DNA of 64,000 bases, taken from PALSA-693 sp963780345 (GTDB taxonomy: Bacteria > Actinomycetota > Acidimicrobiia > Acidimicrobiales > Palsa-688). The stretch is taken from the NCBI GenBank assembly GCA_963780345.1, contig CAWABU010000007.1:62001-126000 (forward strand), in the 5' to 3' direction. This document shows positions 36,850 to 45,575 of this stretch, one piece after another (within the stretch, counting starts at the first letter, position 1; the number at the start of each line of letters is the position of its first letter). The position numbers and the translations under genes were made by a program. The notes under the pieces were generated by a model. The model saw only the letters and a program-made list of their open reading frames with translations, was not told where the DNA came from and ran no database searches.

Positions 36850-37113
36850 ATGTATGCAGTTGTGGCGACGGTTGAGATCACCGACGGCGAAGCAGCCACG
36901 AACGCCCTCGCGGAGCTGGTGATCCCGATGGTGAAGCAGGCCCCGGGGTTCGTCGGTGCGTACTGGGTGCGCCTCGACGAGGGTCACGGCACATCGGTCG
37001 TCGTTTTCGAGACAGAGGAGCAGGCGCGCGCCGGAGCGCCCGAGGTCGGCGGCGGGTTGCCTGGTGTGACCTTCACCAGCGTGAAGTTCGGCGAGGTGGC
37101 GGGGCACGCCTGA
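36850..37113 (+). CDS. ABM-like dimeric alpha/beta-barrel protein
   Basis: An 87-residue protein, ATG preceded by TTGGAGGTACGGA. Strand-helix-strand pattern YAVVATVEITDGEAATNALA, VKQAPGFVGAYWVRLDEGHG, SVVVFETEEQARAGAPEV, typical of small monooxygenase-like/EthD-like proteins. Similar genes in Actinobacteria are annotated only as hypothetical. Confidence 0.7.
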   Translation: MYAVVATVEITDGEAATNALAELVIPMVKQAPGFVGAYWVRLDEGHGTSVVVFETEEQARAGAPEVGGGLPGVTFTSVKFGEVAGHA

Positions 37114-37684
37114 CCCTCGCGCCCGCCGCCAGCGGGGTGGCGCGGCACGCCCGGGCCGCCGAGGGCGTTTGGCGAACCGTCAACCGGCGGTTCCGTAAAG
37201 TCACTCCAGGCCGGGCGTTTGGAGATATGCAGATGGAGAATTTACCGGAACGTTAGGGGGCGCCTCGGTCAGCGGCGAAAAAGGCTCGGTGCGGTGCGGT
37301 AGAACCGCAGATCGCGTAGAGGCGCCGGTCGATGGTCGACGCGGCCAGACCTCGTTCCTCCAACCAGCCCCGGTACAGCTGTACGTGAGGTCGGGTCGCG
37401 GCCTGGACCTCGAGGCGAACAGCGCTTGCCCAGTGAAAGTAGCCGCGTAGATCGAGGCGATATGCGTCGTCATGGGAGAATCAGCCAACTCCTCATCTCG
37501 ACCCGTGGCCACCCAGCCGGCGGTCCGGGACGCAACCCGGCCGCGGTTGTGGGATAGCCCGCGGCGACGTTCTGGGCGACTCTTCGGGGCGCACGATCAA
37601 CGATTCGCCCGCGTGCCGAACCGTCTGATCCGCGCTCCGCATTCGCCCGGGAGGAGGCCTGGGATTCACACGGGAGGGACCGTC
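37114..37684. other. Intergenic region with one weak hairpin
   Basis: GAACCG / CGGTTC (37174-37193), shortly after the ABM-like gene, could be a weak terminator. No other supported feature. Confidence 0.35.
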
Positions 37685-37876
37685 ATGTGTCGTGGCCGCT
37701 TGCTCCGAAATACTATTATTACCCTGGCATTGATCGAGGCTCTGCCGACAGCAGCGCTGCTCGGCCCGTCTCACGTGGCCGCCGTAGGACTCCCTCTGTG
37801 TCCGCTCACGGCGATGGAGCTGATGATCGGCCGTACTGGCCTGTTGTCGATTCACCCTGACGGGGCCGCGGATTAG
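37685..37876 (+). CDS. Small hydrophobic protein, possible signal peptide or membrane protein
   Basis: A 63-codon frame starting ATG after GGGAGGGACC. RGRLLRNTIITLALIEALPT looks like a basic start followed by a membrane segment. It overlaps the 3' end of the LysR gene on the other strand by about 70 bases, which lowers confidence. No family. Confidence 0.3.
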   Translation: MCRGRLLRNTIITLALIEALPTAALLGPSHVAAVGLPLCPLTAMELMIGRTGLLSIHPDGAAD

Positions 37877-38819
37877 GGACAGTCGATGCTGCAGTTGTTT
37901 GATGGCTTAGGTGGCCTGGGAGTGTCTGCCAGCCGGGCGGAGGTTCCGCCGTCAGGGCGGTCTGGACGAAGCGGGCCACGGCGGTGATCGACGCTCGAGC
38001 CGGCTTCCACTGCAGAGTGAACGGCACAAGTTGGCAAGGATCGACGGGCAGGAAGATAGTTTGTCTGTGGGTGCCGGTGAGCGACGCGATGAGCAGGATC
38101 CAGTCGACTGAGTCTTGATCGACCCACCGGGCGGCAGCCAGATCGGTGTCGTCGAGTGGAACCGTGGTCGGGGTAATGCCTGCCTGGTCGAGCGCCTGGC
38201 GTTGGCTGAGCACCCAGGCTGGGAACAGGTCAGCCGGAGTACCGAGAACGTCGTTCGACAATTCTGCCAAAGCCACGTGTTGCCGATCAGCCAGGCGGTG
38301 ATCCTGGCGGACTCCGACCAGCAGCGGCTCACCGCAGAACACTTCGCTGGCCGTGTCGTCGGGTTCGGGTAGAAGGCCGCAGGTGATAGCGACGTCGACG
38401 TCGCCGGTCGCGAGGGCGTCAATCAGCCCGGGCATCCACATCCGCTTTGTGACCACTGTGACTTGGGGTGCCTGCGCTTTGAATAGTCGCAGTAGATGTG
38501 GGGCGAGGGTTGGGGCTGCCGGCGGCGTGATGCCCAACCGAATGGTGCCAGCCTCCCCACCGGCAATCCGCCGCACCGCCGCCTGTGCGGCGGCGACCTC
38601 ACCGAGGATGGTCTTCGCTCGGGTTAATAGCTCGGTCCCGGCGCCGGTGATGGCAACCCGGCGGGTCGTCCTGATGAACAGGGGGGTGCCGAGTTCCCGC
38701 TCAAGGCGTTGGATCAGCTCGCTGAGACTCGGCGCACTGATGTAGAGCCGCTCGGCGGCCCGCCCGAAGTGCAGTTCCGACGCGACCGCGACGAAGGCCT
38801 CCAGCTCCCGAAGTTCCAC
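37806..38819 (-). CDS. LysR-family transcriptional regulator
   Basis: About 337 residues from the GTG at 38819 (VELRELEAFVAVASELHFGR), which fits the usual LysR N-terminus; an ATG nine codons earlier lies directly against a palindrome. The winged HTH covers residues 1-60 (AAERLYISAPSLSELIQRLE). The periplasmic-binding-like effector domain follows (AGTIRLGITPPAAPTLAPHL ...). Divergent from the MFS exporter, the usual layout in which a LysR regulator controls the neighbouring gene with a co-inducer that may be the exported compound. Confidence 0.88.
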   Translation of the reverse strand: MELRELEAFVAVASELHFGRAAERLYISAPSLSELIQRLERELGTPLFIRTTRRVAITGAGTELLTRAKTILGEVAAAQAAVRRIAGGEAGTIRLGITPPAAPTLAPHLLRLFKAQAPQVTVVTKRMWMPGLIDALATGDVDVAITCGLLPEPDDTASEVFCGEPLLVGVRQDHRLADRQHVALAELSNDVLGTPADLFPAWVLSQRQALDQAGITPTTVPLDDTDLAAARWVDQDSVDWILLIASLTGTHRQTIFLPVDPCQLVPFTLQWKPARASITAVARFVQTALTAEPPPGWQTLPGHLSHQTTAASTVPNPRPRQGESTTGQYGRSSAPSP

Positions 38820-38846
38820 CTTCTGACGATACCGCGCATGCGTCAT

Positions 38847-38865
38847 TGTTCGGACCAGCCGAACA
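38847..38865. promoter_or_regulatory. Probable LysR operator
   Basis: TGTTCGG-accag-CCGAACA, a perfect 7-bp inverted repeat matching the LysR T-N11-A layout, in the gap between the divergent LysR and MFS genes. Confidence 0.5.
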
Positions 38866-38951
38866 GTGGCTTCGGAGGTTGCCCCTTTTTCGATGACCAA
38901 GGCGAGTCCAGGCTGCGTTCAGGACTTTTGCGCGATGCGGAAGAGGAAACC

Positions 38952-40541
38952 ATGCAACGACGCCCACTGATCCTCCTGGCCCTGTGTCTGGCGGCTTTCG
39001 TCATCAGCGTCGACGTCACGATCGTGAACGTGGCGTTGCCGACCCTGGTACGGAGCTTGGGAGCTTCCACCACCCAGCTTCAGTGGGTCGTCGACGCCTA
39101 CAGCCTGGTCTTCGCCGCCCTGGTACTGGCCGCCGGGAGCTTGAGTGACCGCTACGGTCGGAAGGGCACGCTGCTCATCGGTCTGGGGGTGTTCGCGCTG
39201 GCGAGCCTGGCGGGAGCGATCTCGGCAACGACCGGTGAACTCATTGCTGCCCGCGCCGTCATGGGACTCGGAGCCGCACTCATGTTCCCGTCGACACTCT
39301 CGCTGCTCGTCAACGTCTTCACCGAACGCGGCGACCGGGCCAAGGCCATCGGGCTGTGGGGCGCCACCACCGGGGTCGGCATCGCCATGGGCCCGATCGT
39401 CGGCGGATGGCTCTTGGGGCGCTTCGCGTGGGGAAGCATCTTCGTCTTCATGACTGTCGTGGCGGCGGCGATCGCGGTCCTGGTCGCCGGAGCGGTGCCG
39501 ACCTCGCGAAACCCGAGCACGCCACCAATCGACCGGCGCGGTCTGGTCCTGTCAACGGCCGGGATGGCCTTCCTCGTCCTGGGCGTCATCGAGGCCCCGG
39601 ACTGGGGATGGGGTTCTGCGGCCACCGTTGCGAGCCTGGCCCTTGGCGGATTGCTTCTCGCCGTGTTCGTCCTTGTCGAAGGGCGGATCGAACACCCCAT
39701 GTTGGACGTGGCGCTCTTTCGCAACCCCCGGTTCACCGCCGCCAGCGTTTCGGTCGCCGTCTCGTTCTTCGCCCTCTCGGGGTTCATCTTCCTCATTACC
39801 CAGTACTTCCAGTTCGTGAAGGACTTCACTCCGCTTAGCACCGGGGTCCGGCTCTTGCCGGTCGCAGCCTCCGTGGGGATCACATCGGTGGTCGGTACCA
39901 GGCTGGCCGTCCGAGTCGGCAACAAGGCAGTCGTCGGGACCGGGCTTCTTCTCTTCGGGACAGCCCTCCTGTGGATCTCGGCACAGAATGGATCGACGTC
40001 CTATGGCGTCATTGTTCTTCAGATGCTCGTACTTGGTTCAGGCATGGGGCTCACGAGCGCACCGGCCACCGAGGCGATCATGGGAGTCGTTCCCGCGGCC
40101 AAGGCGGGCGTGGGCTCGGCGGTCAACGACGCGACGCGGCTCTTCGGCGGCACGCTTGGTGTGGCCATCATCGGCAGCGTCGCTGCCTCTTTGTATGAGA
40201 GCCGCCTGGCGGCGACGCTTCCCCCAGCGCTGCCCGCTCGTGCCGTCGCCACCTCCAAAGGTTCGTTCGGCGGGGCGATCATCGCCTCCCAGCAACTCTC
40301 GAAGCTCGGTTTCCGTCACGCGGCACAGGGGCTCGCTCACACCGCCACGAACGCGTTTCTCTACAGCCTGGCTGGTGGATGCCGAGTCGCGGGAGGCGTC
40401 GCCATCGCCGGGGCCGTCTTGGCGATCGCATTCCTTCCTGCTCGGCCTCGACAGGATTCGGAGGCGACGGGGCAGGCCCACACTGTCACGCCACCCCCGG
40501 TTGAGCCCGTCCTGGTGCATGGCCCGGTGAGCGGGACTTGA
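38952..40541 (+). CDS. DHA2-type MFS drug exporter (EmrB/QacA family)
   Basis: 529 residues with about 14 transmembrane segments, starting MQRRPLILLALCLAAF. Motif D1 region SVDVTIVNVALPTL, motif A GSLSDRYGRKG near residue 65, motif B GLGAALMFPSTL and motif C GATTGVGIAMGPIVGG are all present, as in 14-TM proton-coupled multidrug exporters. The tail is Pro/Thr rich and cytoplasmic. Divergent from LysR, and followed within 75 bases by the Asp-nucleophile hydrolase, suggesting one operon for handling a toxic compound. Confidence 0.9.
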   Translation: MQRRPLILLALCLAAFVISVDVTIVNVALPTLVRSLGASTTQLQWVVDAYSLVFAALVLAAGSLSDRYGRKGTLLIGLGVFALASLAGAISATTGELIAARAVMGLGAALMFPSTLSLLVNVFTERGDRAKAIGLWGATTGVGIAMGPIVGGWLLGRFAWGSIFVFMTVVAAAIAVLVAGAVPTSRNPSTPPIDRRGLVLSTAGMAFLVLGVIEAPDWGWGSAATVASLALGGLLLAVFVLVEGRIEHPMLDVALFRNPRFTAASVSVAVSFFALSGFIFLITQYFQFVKDFTPLSTGVRLLPVAASVGITSVVGTRLAVRVGNKAVVGTGLLLFGTALLWISAQNGSTSYGVIVLQMLVLGSGMGLTSAPATEAIMGVVPAAKAGVGSAVNDATRLFGGTLGVAIIGSVAASLYESRLAATLPPALPARAVATSKGSFGGAIIASQQLSKLGFRHAAQGLAHTATNAFLYSLAGGCRVAGGVAIAGAVLAIAFLPARPRQDSEATGQAHTVTPPPVEPVLVHGPVSGT

Positions 40542-40615
40542 GCTTTTACGCAAACGAAGATTGCCCACGAAGCCATCGCGCGTCCAACGAGGACGTGCGG
40601 GGAAAGGAGACCACT

Positions 40616-41500
40616 ATGAACAGCAAGATCGACGCTGGAGTCATCGAGTACTCCCTGAGCCATGAAGGGGGATCCCTACATGTCCTCGACTATCCCGGCG
40701 AGGAGCCGGCGATCGTCCTGATGCACGGTTTTCCCGACGATCACCGGGCCTACGACAAGCTCTTGCCGCTGCTGACCCCGAGGCGGGCCGTGACCTTCGA
40801 CTGGCTCGGATACGGTCGGTCCGGTCGCTCGGACACCGCCGGATTCTCTCTTGAGGAACACGGGTCCGAGCTGGTGGCCGTGATCGACAGGCTGGGCATC
40901 GCCCGTGCGGTGCTGGTCGGTCACGATGCGTCCGGGCCCGATGCCGTTGCCTTCGCCGTCACCCACCCCCAACGGGTGGCCCATTTGGTCCTGCTCAACA
41001 CCATCTTCGGACACCAGCCCGCCCTGCAGCTTCCCGAGATGATCAGGCTGCTCGCTGATCCGGCATTCACCCCGCTCGCCGACGCCATGGTCAACGACGA
41101 CGGCCAGCGCCTCTGGCTGCTGCAGCACACCGCCACCCAGTGGGGGTTGGAAGCTCTCGACCCCGACGGCCTGGCCATAAAGTCGATCCTCCCGCAGTTC
41201 TTCGGCGATGCCGACCAGCCTGATGCCCTCGCAGCCATCCGTGCTTGGACCGCCGGCCTGTTCGACTCTCTGGACAAGCAGGACGCGCTGATCGACAGCG
41301 GAGCGCTCGGACACCTCGAGGTGCCGGTCTCGATCATCTTTGGCGAAAGGGATCGCTATCTGAACCCCTCGCTTGCGGCCGAGATAGCCGGGCTGTTCAA
41401 GAACCCTTCTCTTCATCTGGTGCCAGACGCCTCGCACTGGCCGCAATATGACCAGCCCGAGGTGGTCGCCCAACTGCTGAAGCAGTTAGCGGACGTCTAG
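40616..41500 (+). CDS. Alpha/beta hydrolase with Asp nucleophile (dehalogenase/epoxide hydrolase type)
   Basis: 294 residues, ATG after GGAAAGGAGACC. Oxyanion motif HGFPDD (37-42). The nucleophile elbow is GHDASG with Asp104 in place of the Ser of esterases, as in haloalkane and fluoroacetate dehalogenases and epoxide hydrolases. The candidate charge-relay acid is near D246 (GERDRYLNP) and the His is H274 (DASHWPQY). The cap-domain region covers about residues 130-210. Substrate not deducible. Directly abuts the methyltransferase gene (stop 41500, ATG 41501). Confidence 0.85.
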   Translation: MNSKIDAGVIEYSLSHEGGSLHVLDYPGEEPAIVLMHGFPDDHRAYDKLLPLLTPRRAVTFDWLGYGRSGRSDTAGFSLEEHGSELVAVIDRLGIARAVLVGHDASGPDAVAFAVTHPQRVAHLVLLNTIFGHQPALQLPEMIRLLADPAFTPLADAMVNDDGQRLWLLQHTATQWGLEALDPDGLAIKSILPQFFGDADQPDALAAIRAWTAGLFDSLDKQDALIDSGALGHLEVPVSIIFGERDRYLNPSLAAEIAGLFKNPSLHLVPDASHWPQYDQPEVVAQLLKQLADV

Positions 41501-42358
41501 ATGACCGCCGTGAAGACCCCCCAGGTCGACAGCCAGTACTCAACCGGCCTCTCCCGACACAACATCGAACAGGCCCTCATCGCAACCGGCATGGACCTCC
41601 ACCACGTACAGCCGGCCGACCTCGGCGTGCTGGAGGACTTCCACACCTCGGGCCGGATCGCAACCAGCCAATTAGCCGAACTGGCCGAAATCGCCAGCAA
41701 CGACGAAGTACTCGACGCTGGTAGCGGGATCGGCGGAACAGCCCGCTACTTCGCCGACCAGTACGGCTGCAGAGTCACCACCATCGACCTCACCGAGGAG
41801 TACTGCGAAACAGCCCGTTGGCTCAATCGGCTGGTCGGCTTGGACGACCGGATATCCGTCCATCAAGGAGACGTAACAGAACTGCCCTTCGCCGAAGCCA
41901 GCTTCGACGTGGTCATCAGCCAACACGTCCAGATGAACGTGACCGACAAGACCCGCCTGTATCAACAAGCTCGCCAGGTGCTCGTCACCGGCGGCCGGCT
42001 CGCTATCTGGGACATCACCGCGGGCACACCCGGCAGCCTCGACTACCCGCTCCCATGGGCCGACCGGCCCGAGCTCAGCCATCTGGCCTCCGCCGACCAG
42101 TTGCGCGCCGTCATCGACGCCGCTGGCTTCACTGTCGTCCACTGGAACGACCTCACCGAACAGACAGCAACACTCCTGGAGACCTTCCTGTCTGGCCCTC
42201 CCGGCCCCCTCGGACTGCACACGTTCATCGACAACTTCGCCGAGAAAGGCAACAACCTCACCCGCGGTCTTTCCAGCGGACGGCTCCGAGTTATCCGAGG
42301 CGTCGCTCGAGCTCGCGAGCCCACCCGGCGGATAGTACGTCCCAAGGCAGGGCGATGA
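41501..42358 (+). CDS. Class I SAM-dependent methyltransferase
   Basis: 285 residues starting immediately after the hydrolase stop. SAM-binding motif I VLDAGSGIGGTARYFA at about 70-85, acidic TTIDLTEEYC after the second strand, GDVTELPFAEASFDVVISQH (motifs II/III) and VLVTGGRLAIWDI. Layout as in small-molecule C- or O-methyltransferases (UbiE/cyclopropane-like). Likely modifies the same class of substrate as the coupled hydrolase. Confidence 0.88.
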   Translation: MTAVKTPQVDSQYSTGLSRHNIEQALIATGMDLHHVQPADLGVLEDFHTSGRIATSQLAELAEIASNDEVLDAGSGIGGTARYFADQYGCRVTTIDLTEEYCETARWLNRLVGLDDRISVHQGDVTELPFAEASFDVVISQHVQMNVTDKTRLYQQARQVLVTGGRLAIWDITAGTPGSLDYPLPWADRPELSHLASADQLRAVIDAAGFTVVHWNDLTEQTATLLETFLSGPPGPLGLHTFIDNFAEKGNNLTRGLSSGRLRVIRGVARAREPTRRIVRPKAGR

Positions 42359-42440
42359 CTTTCAGACTCCGGGTGCCAGTCGGCAAACCCGACGTCACCC
42401 CGCGGTGGAGCGGATGGCGGGGGTCGCGCCATAACAACGC

Positions 42441-42650
42441 TCACTGCGGGCGGTCGGGGACGATCTGATCTGTGCTGTTTGGCGGCGCGTTGACCGAACG
42501 GTAGAGGGCGGTGCTGTGTTCGCCGATTGAGTCGGCCTCGACGAGGATGTCGGCACGGACGTTGCGGGGCCGCGGGCCGACAGGGGACCATCCGGATCGC
42601 ACTTCGACGCTCACAGAGCGGGGCGCCCGTGCCGCACCGCTCATCATCAC
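42441..42650 (-). CDS. Small protein of unknown function
   Basis: A 69-residue frame with good protein-like composition (VRADILVEADSIGEHSTALY). No family and weak ribosome site. Lies between the convergent methyltransferase and monooxygenase genes and may be a remnant. Confidence 0.3.
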   Translation of the reverse strand: MMMSGAARAPRSVSVEVRSGWSPVGPRPRNVRADILVEADSIGEHSTALYRSVNAPPNSTDQIVPDRPQ

Positions 42651-42754
42651 GCCAACCTGTTGTCGGATCTCATCCCCACGAGCCAGCTCACGGGTTCGGC
42701 CGCGAGCGGGGAACCTCTTCGACGTCTTGGATGATCGCCGCCCCCGACGGGTCG

Positions 42755-43907
42755 CTACCGGACGAGGCCCCTCACGACTAGGTCGGCCGCGGCCGGGCAG
42801 CCCTTCGTGAATCCGAAGAACGGACCGAAGTCCCTGGTCCCGGTGAAGCCCGGCATGAACAGGCCGGGAAGGCTGGTCTGGAAGGCGTCGTCGAGGAGGG
42901 GGAACCCGTCAGCGATGGCGACGAACGGCAGTACCTCAGCGAGGTAGGGGATGCGGGCGAGGTCGGCCTTGTACCCCGTGGCGAGGACGATGCGGTCGAC
43001 GATGAGGTCGGTCCCGTCGCTCAGCTGGACCCCAACGGCGCCCGCGCCGTCGATCGAGCCTGCCACCACCGACGTGCCGGGGCGCCGCCGGAACCGCTTC
43101 CCCTGCAGTCGGGGCGTCAGCCACCACTCGAGGGTGAGGCGGCCCACCTCCCAGAACCTACGGGCGATCGCCTCCTGCTCTGAGGCGGGCAGCGAACGCC
43201 ACCAACCCGGGGAGGCCACAGTCTGCTCGACGTACTCGTCGGCGAAGCGCCAGCTCACCCGCTCGAAGCGAGGCACCTGGTGGCGGTGGACGATGTCCAC
43301 CTGCTCGGCCCCGGCCTCGCCGATGAGAGCAGCCCACTCATAGGCGCTCTGCCGGCCGCCCACGATAAGCACCCGGGCGCCGGCGAAATCGTCGAAGCGC
43401 ACCAGGTCGCAGGTGTGCGAACACACGCCATCAGGCAGACCGGCGCTCCAGTCCGGCATGCTCCGGAAGTACCCCACCCCGGGGGCGGCGACGACCGCGT
43501 CGGCGACGAGCTCCGTTCCGTCGTCGAGACGGACCCGGAAGCAGTGCCCGCTCGCCAAGTCACCCTGGCCTGGGTCGCCGTCGAGCCCAACCGACGTGAC
43601 CAGCCGCCCGTCGACGACGACGCCCTTCTCCCGTTGGAACCAGCGGGCGTAGTCGAGGAAAACGGCGATCGGGACAGGGTCGATCTCGGTCGCGGAGATG
43701 CGCCGCTCCTCGAGGAAGGCCTCGAAGGTGTGAACTCCCGACGCGTCGAGGTGCCAGTCGGGCCCCGACCGCAGGTACATGCCCTCGGGCATGTTGTTCG
43801 TCCAGAAACCGAGGGGCCGCCCTACGACCACCGTCTCTATTCCCTTCTCGATGGCCCTTGCCGCCGTGGCAACCCCGTAAGGGCCCGCCACCGATCACCA
43901 CCAACAC
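42755..43907 (-). CDS. Flavin-containing monooxygenase-like FAD/NAD(P)-binding protein (frameshift near start)
   Basis: The main frame, from MAGPYGVATAARAIEKG at 43891 to 42755, encodes a two-Rossmann flavoprotein. It has an NMPEGMYLRSGPDWHLDA loop, GARVLIVGGRQSAYEWA as the second nucleotide-binding motif (about 171-187) and IVLATGYKAD near 317. The N-terminal FAD motif VLVVIGGG is in the next frame from a GTG at 43907 (GGGGGG upstream); removing one T near 43878 joins it to GPYGVATA. FMO/Baeyer-Villiger-like enzymes oxidise small molecules with NADPH and O2. With MarR and VOC genes near, a xenobiotic role is plausible. Confidence 0.78.
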
Positions 43908-43956
43908 CGATCGTGCCCCCCTTTGAAATCGCGCCTCAACGCCGGCCCAGTGAAGT

Positions 43957-44208
43957 CTACGCGTGGGCCGGGAACGAACAGGGATCCGCGCCGTGGTCGT
44001 GTCCCCCCGTTCGTAGCCTCCTCGGAGAGTTCGCGGTGCCCTCTGGGACCTCGCCGCGGCGGAGCTCGGCGCCACGCCGATCCAGGCCGCCCTCGAGGCA
44101 ACCTTGACGGGCGTCGTAGCCCACCACCATGATCAGGCGCTTCGCCGGGGAACCTGCAGCGGACTCCGCCAGTTGTTCCGGGGTCCTGCCGGGGGCCAAC
44201 GTCTCCAC
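43957..44208 (-). CDS. Small protein of unknown function, first gene after the MarR operator
   Basis: An 83-residue frame starting at GTG, 8 bases behind AAAGGAGG, a strong site. VETLAPGRTPEQLAESAAGS then AKRLIMVVGYDARQG look real; the rest is Gly/Arg rich and could follow a frameshift. Divergent from marR and upstream of the monooxygenase gene. Confidence 0.45.
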   Translation of the reverse strand: METLAPGRTPEQLAESAAGSPAKRLIMVVGYDARQGCLEGGLDRRGAELRRGEVPEGTANSPRRLRTGGHDHGADPCSFPAHA

Positions 44209-44245
44209 GTGACTGCCTCCTTTCCCGAAGGCAACCTCACCGATT

Positions 44246-44290
44246 AGGTTGTCGTCTACAACCTTACTGGATAGAGTTGTGCAGTGCAAC
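44246..44290. promoter_or_regulatory. MarR operator with two inverted repeats
   Basis: AGGTTGT-cgtct-ACAACCT at 44246-44264 is a perfect 7-bp inverted repeat, and GTTG-tgcagtg-CAAC lies at 44276-44290. Both share the half-site GTTG. They lie in the gap between marR and the divergent small gene, where a MarR dimer would block both promoters. Confidence 0.6.
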
Positions 44291-44298
44291 ACTGAATC

Positions 44299-44730
44299 AT
44301 GGAGACAAGCATGCGAGACGGAGCCGTGGACCACCTCTACCAGGGTCTAGCCACCCTCATGCGGCGCCGAGCCGAGCTCAGCGCCGAAGTCCATCCCGGC
44401 CTGTCCCTGACCGCCTACACCGTGTTGACCCAGATCCAAGCCGTCCCCGGCACCCGCGCCTGCGATCTGGCTGACCTGTTCGGGTTGGACAAGTCCACCG
44501 TCTCCCGTCAGCTAAATGAACTTCAAGCCGCCGGCCTGATCGGTCGCGAGGGCGAACGACCCGGTCGACGAGGGTACACGCTGGTTCTGACCGGAGAAGG
44601 CCAACGCAAGCTCGAGCAGGAGGCCCAGCGAGCCCGGCAACACCTCGCCGCCGGCTTGGCCTCATGGAAAGAGCGGGACATAACCGCCTTCGCCGCCATG
44701 ATCGAGCGCTTCCTCACTGATCTCACCTGA
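44299..44730 (+). CDS. MarR-family transcriptional regulator
   Basis: 143 residues with the MarR winged helix: LSLTAYTVLTQIQAVPGTRA, the HTH CDLADLFGLDKSTVSRQLNE, the wing LIGREGERPGRRGYTLVLTG, and C-terminal dimer helices. MarR proteins repress efflux or catabolic genes until a phenolic or similar ligand binds. Two inverted repeats lie directly upstream, so autoregulation and control of the divergent gene/monooxygenase are likely. Confidence 0.9.
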   Translation: METSMRDGAVDHLYQGLATLMRRRAELSAEVHPGLSLTAYTVLTQIQAVPGTRACDLADLFGLDKSTVSRQLNELQAAGLIGREGERPGRRGYTLVLTGEGQRKLEQEAQRARQHLAAGLASWKERDITAFAAMIERFLTDLT

Positions 44731-45025
44731 GCAAACCGGCAACCAATACCGGATCGCGTTGCCAAACATGACGACCCGAGCTCACGGGCCCAATCAATGA
44801 CCTCCGTAAGATCGGATCGATGAGCGCCTGCCCGAGCAGCCGTAATGTATAGGGCTCATATCGAATCTGGCGGTGCAATATCCAAGACTGTCTGGTGAGG
44901 CGTCTCGGCCCGCAACGTAAATGAGGCGCCTCCACCCTGGTGCCCCGAATCTCCCAACGAACTCTCCGAACGGGGCGGCCTCCGGATGCCCGGACTGGAT
45001 AAACAAGCGCCGGTTGCTTGGAACC

Positions 45026-45463
45026 TCATTCGATGGCGTAGATGGTGTCGTCAAGGTTCAGCCATGCCTGGTTGCTGATAGGTGTGCCGGCGAGACCCGA
45101 TGCAACGGCGATCTCGATCCGGTCGGGATCGAGGCCCATAATGGCCCTGTAGATCTGGGTCTGTCCCTGCCAGACCAGAGCTTGCCGCTCTACGAGCTTT
45201 TGTTCGATGACCTCGAGTTCTTTCAATGAGCCGACCTCGAAGGAGAGCATGCGATATCCGATGTTGCCTCGCCCCCCGTGGTAGGCGTTGCGGCTCAGCT
45301 GCCGCAGCAGTAGGACCTGGCGTCGATCCTTCTCGCTGACCATGAGGACGGATACCCGGTCCGCCTGGGAAACGACGCGTAGATCGAAGACGTCTCGGTA
45401 AAAGTCGATCGACTGGTTCAGGTCGCTCACGTTGAGCAGGGCGGCCTGGATGGTCAGCTCCAT
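45026..45463 (-). CDS. VOC (glyoxalase/dioxygenase-like) family protein
   Basis: 145 residues. The start LTIQAALLNVSDLNQSIDFY, then YRDVFDLRVVSQADRVSVLM, and HGGRGNIGYRMLSFEVGSLK followed by a second beta-alpha-beta unit (DPDRIEIAVASGLAG) fit the paired beta-alpha-beta3 VOC fold. Metal ligands of glyoxalase I are not clearly present. May bind or detoxify a small molecule. Confidence 0.75.
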   Translation of the reverse strand: MELTIQAALLNVSDLNQSIDFYRDVFDLRVVSQADRVSVLMVSEKDRRQVLLLRQLSRNAYHGGRGNIGYRMLSFEVGSLKELEVIEQKLVERQALVWQGQTQIYRAIMGLDPDRIEIAVASGLAGTPISNQAWLNLDDTIYAIE

Positions 45464-45575
45464 GTCCTACTCCGATCTCGACGGTGTCGAAAGCGCGGCG
45501 CAGTCGTCTGTAACGGGGAGCCAATCATTGGCGGGCACGCGGGCCGTTCTGGTCGACATATGCGCCCATCATCAG

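Noticed and set aside
43280..44107. Plus-strand frame opposite the monooxygenase
   Set aside because: No family features; the reverse strand holds Rossmann motifs over the same bases.
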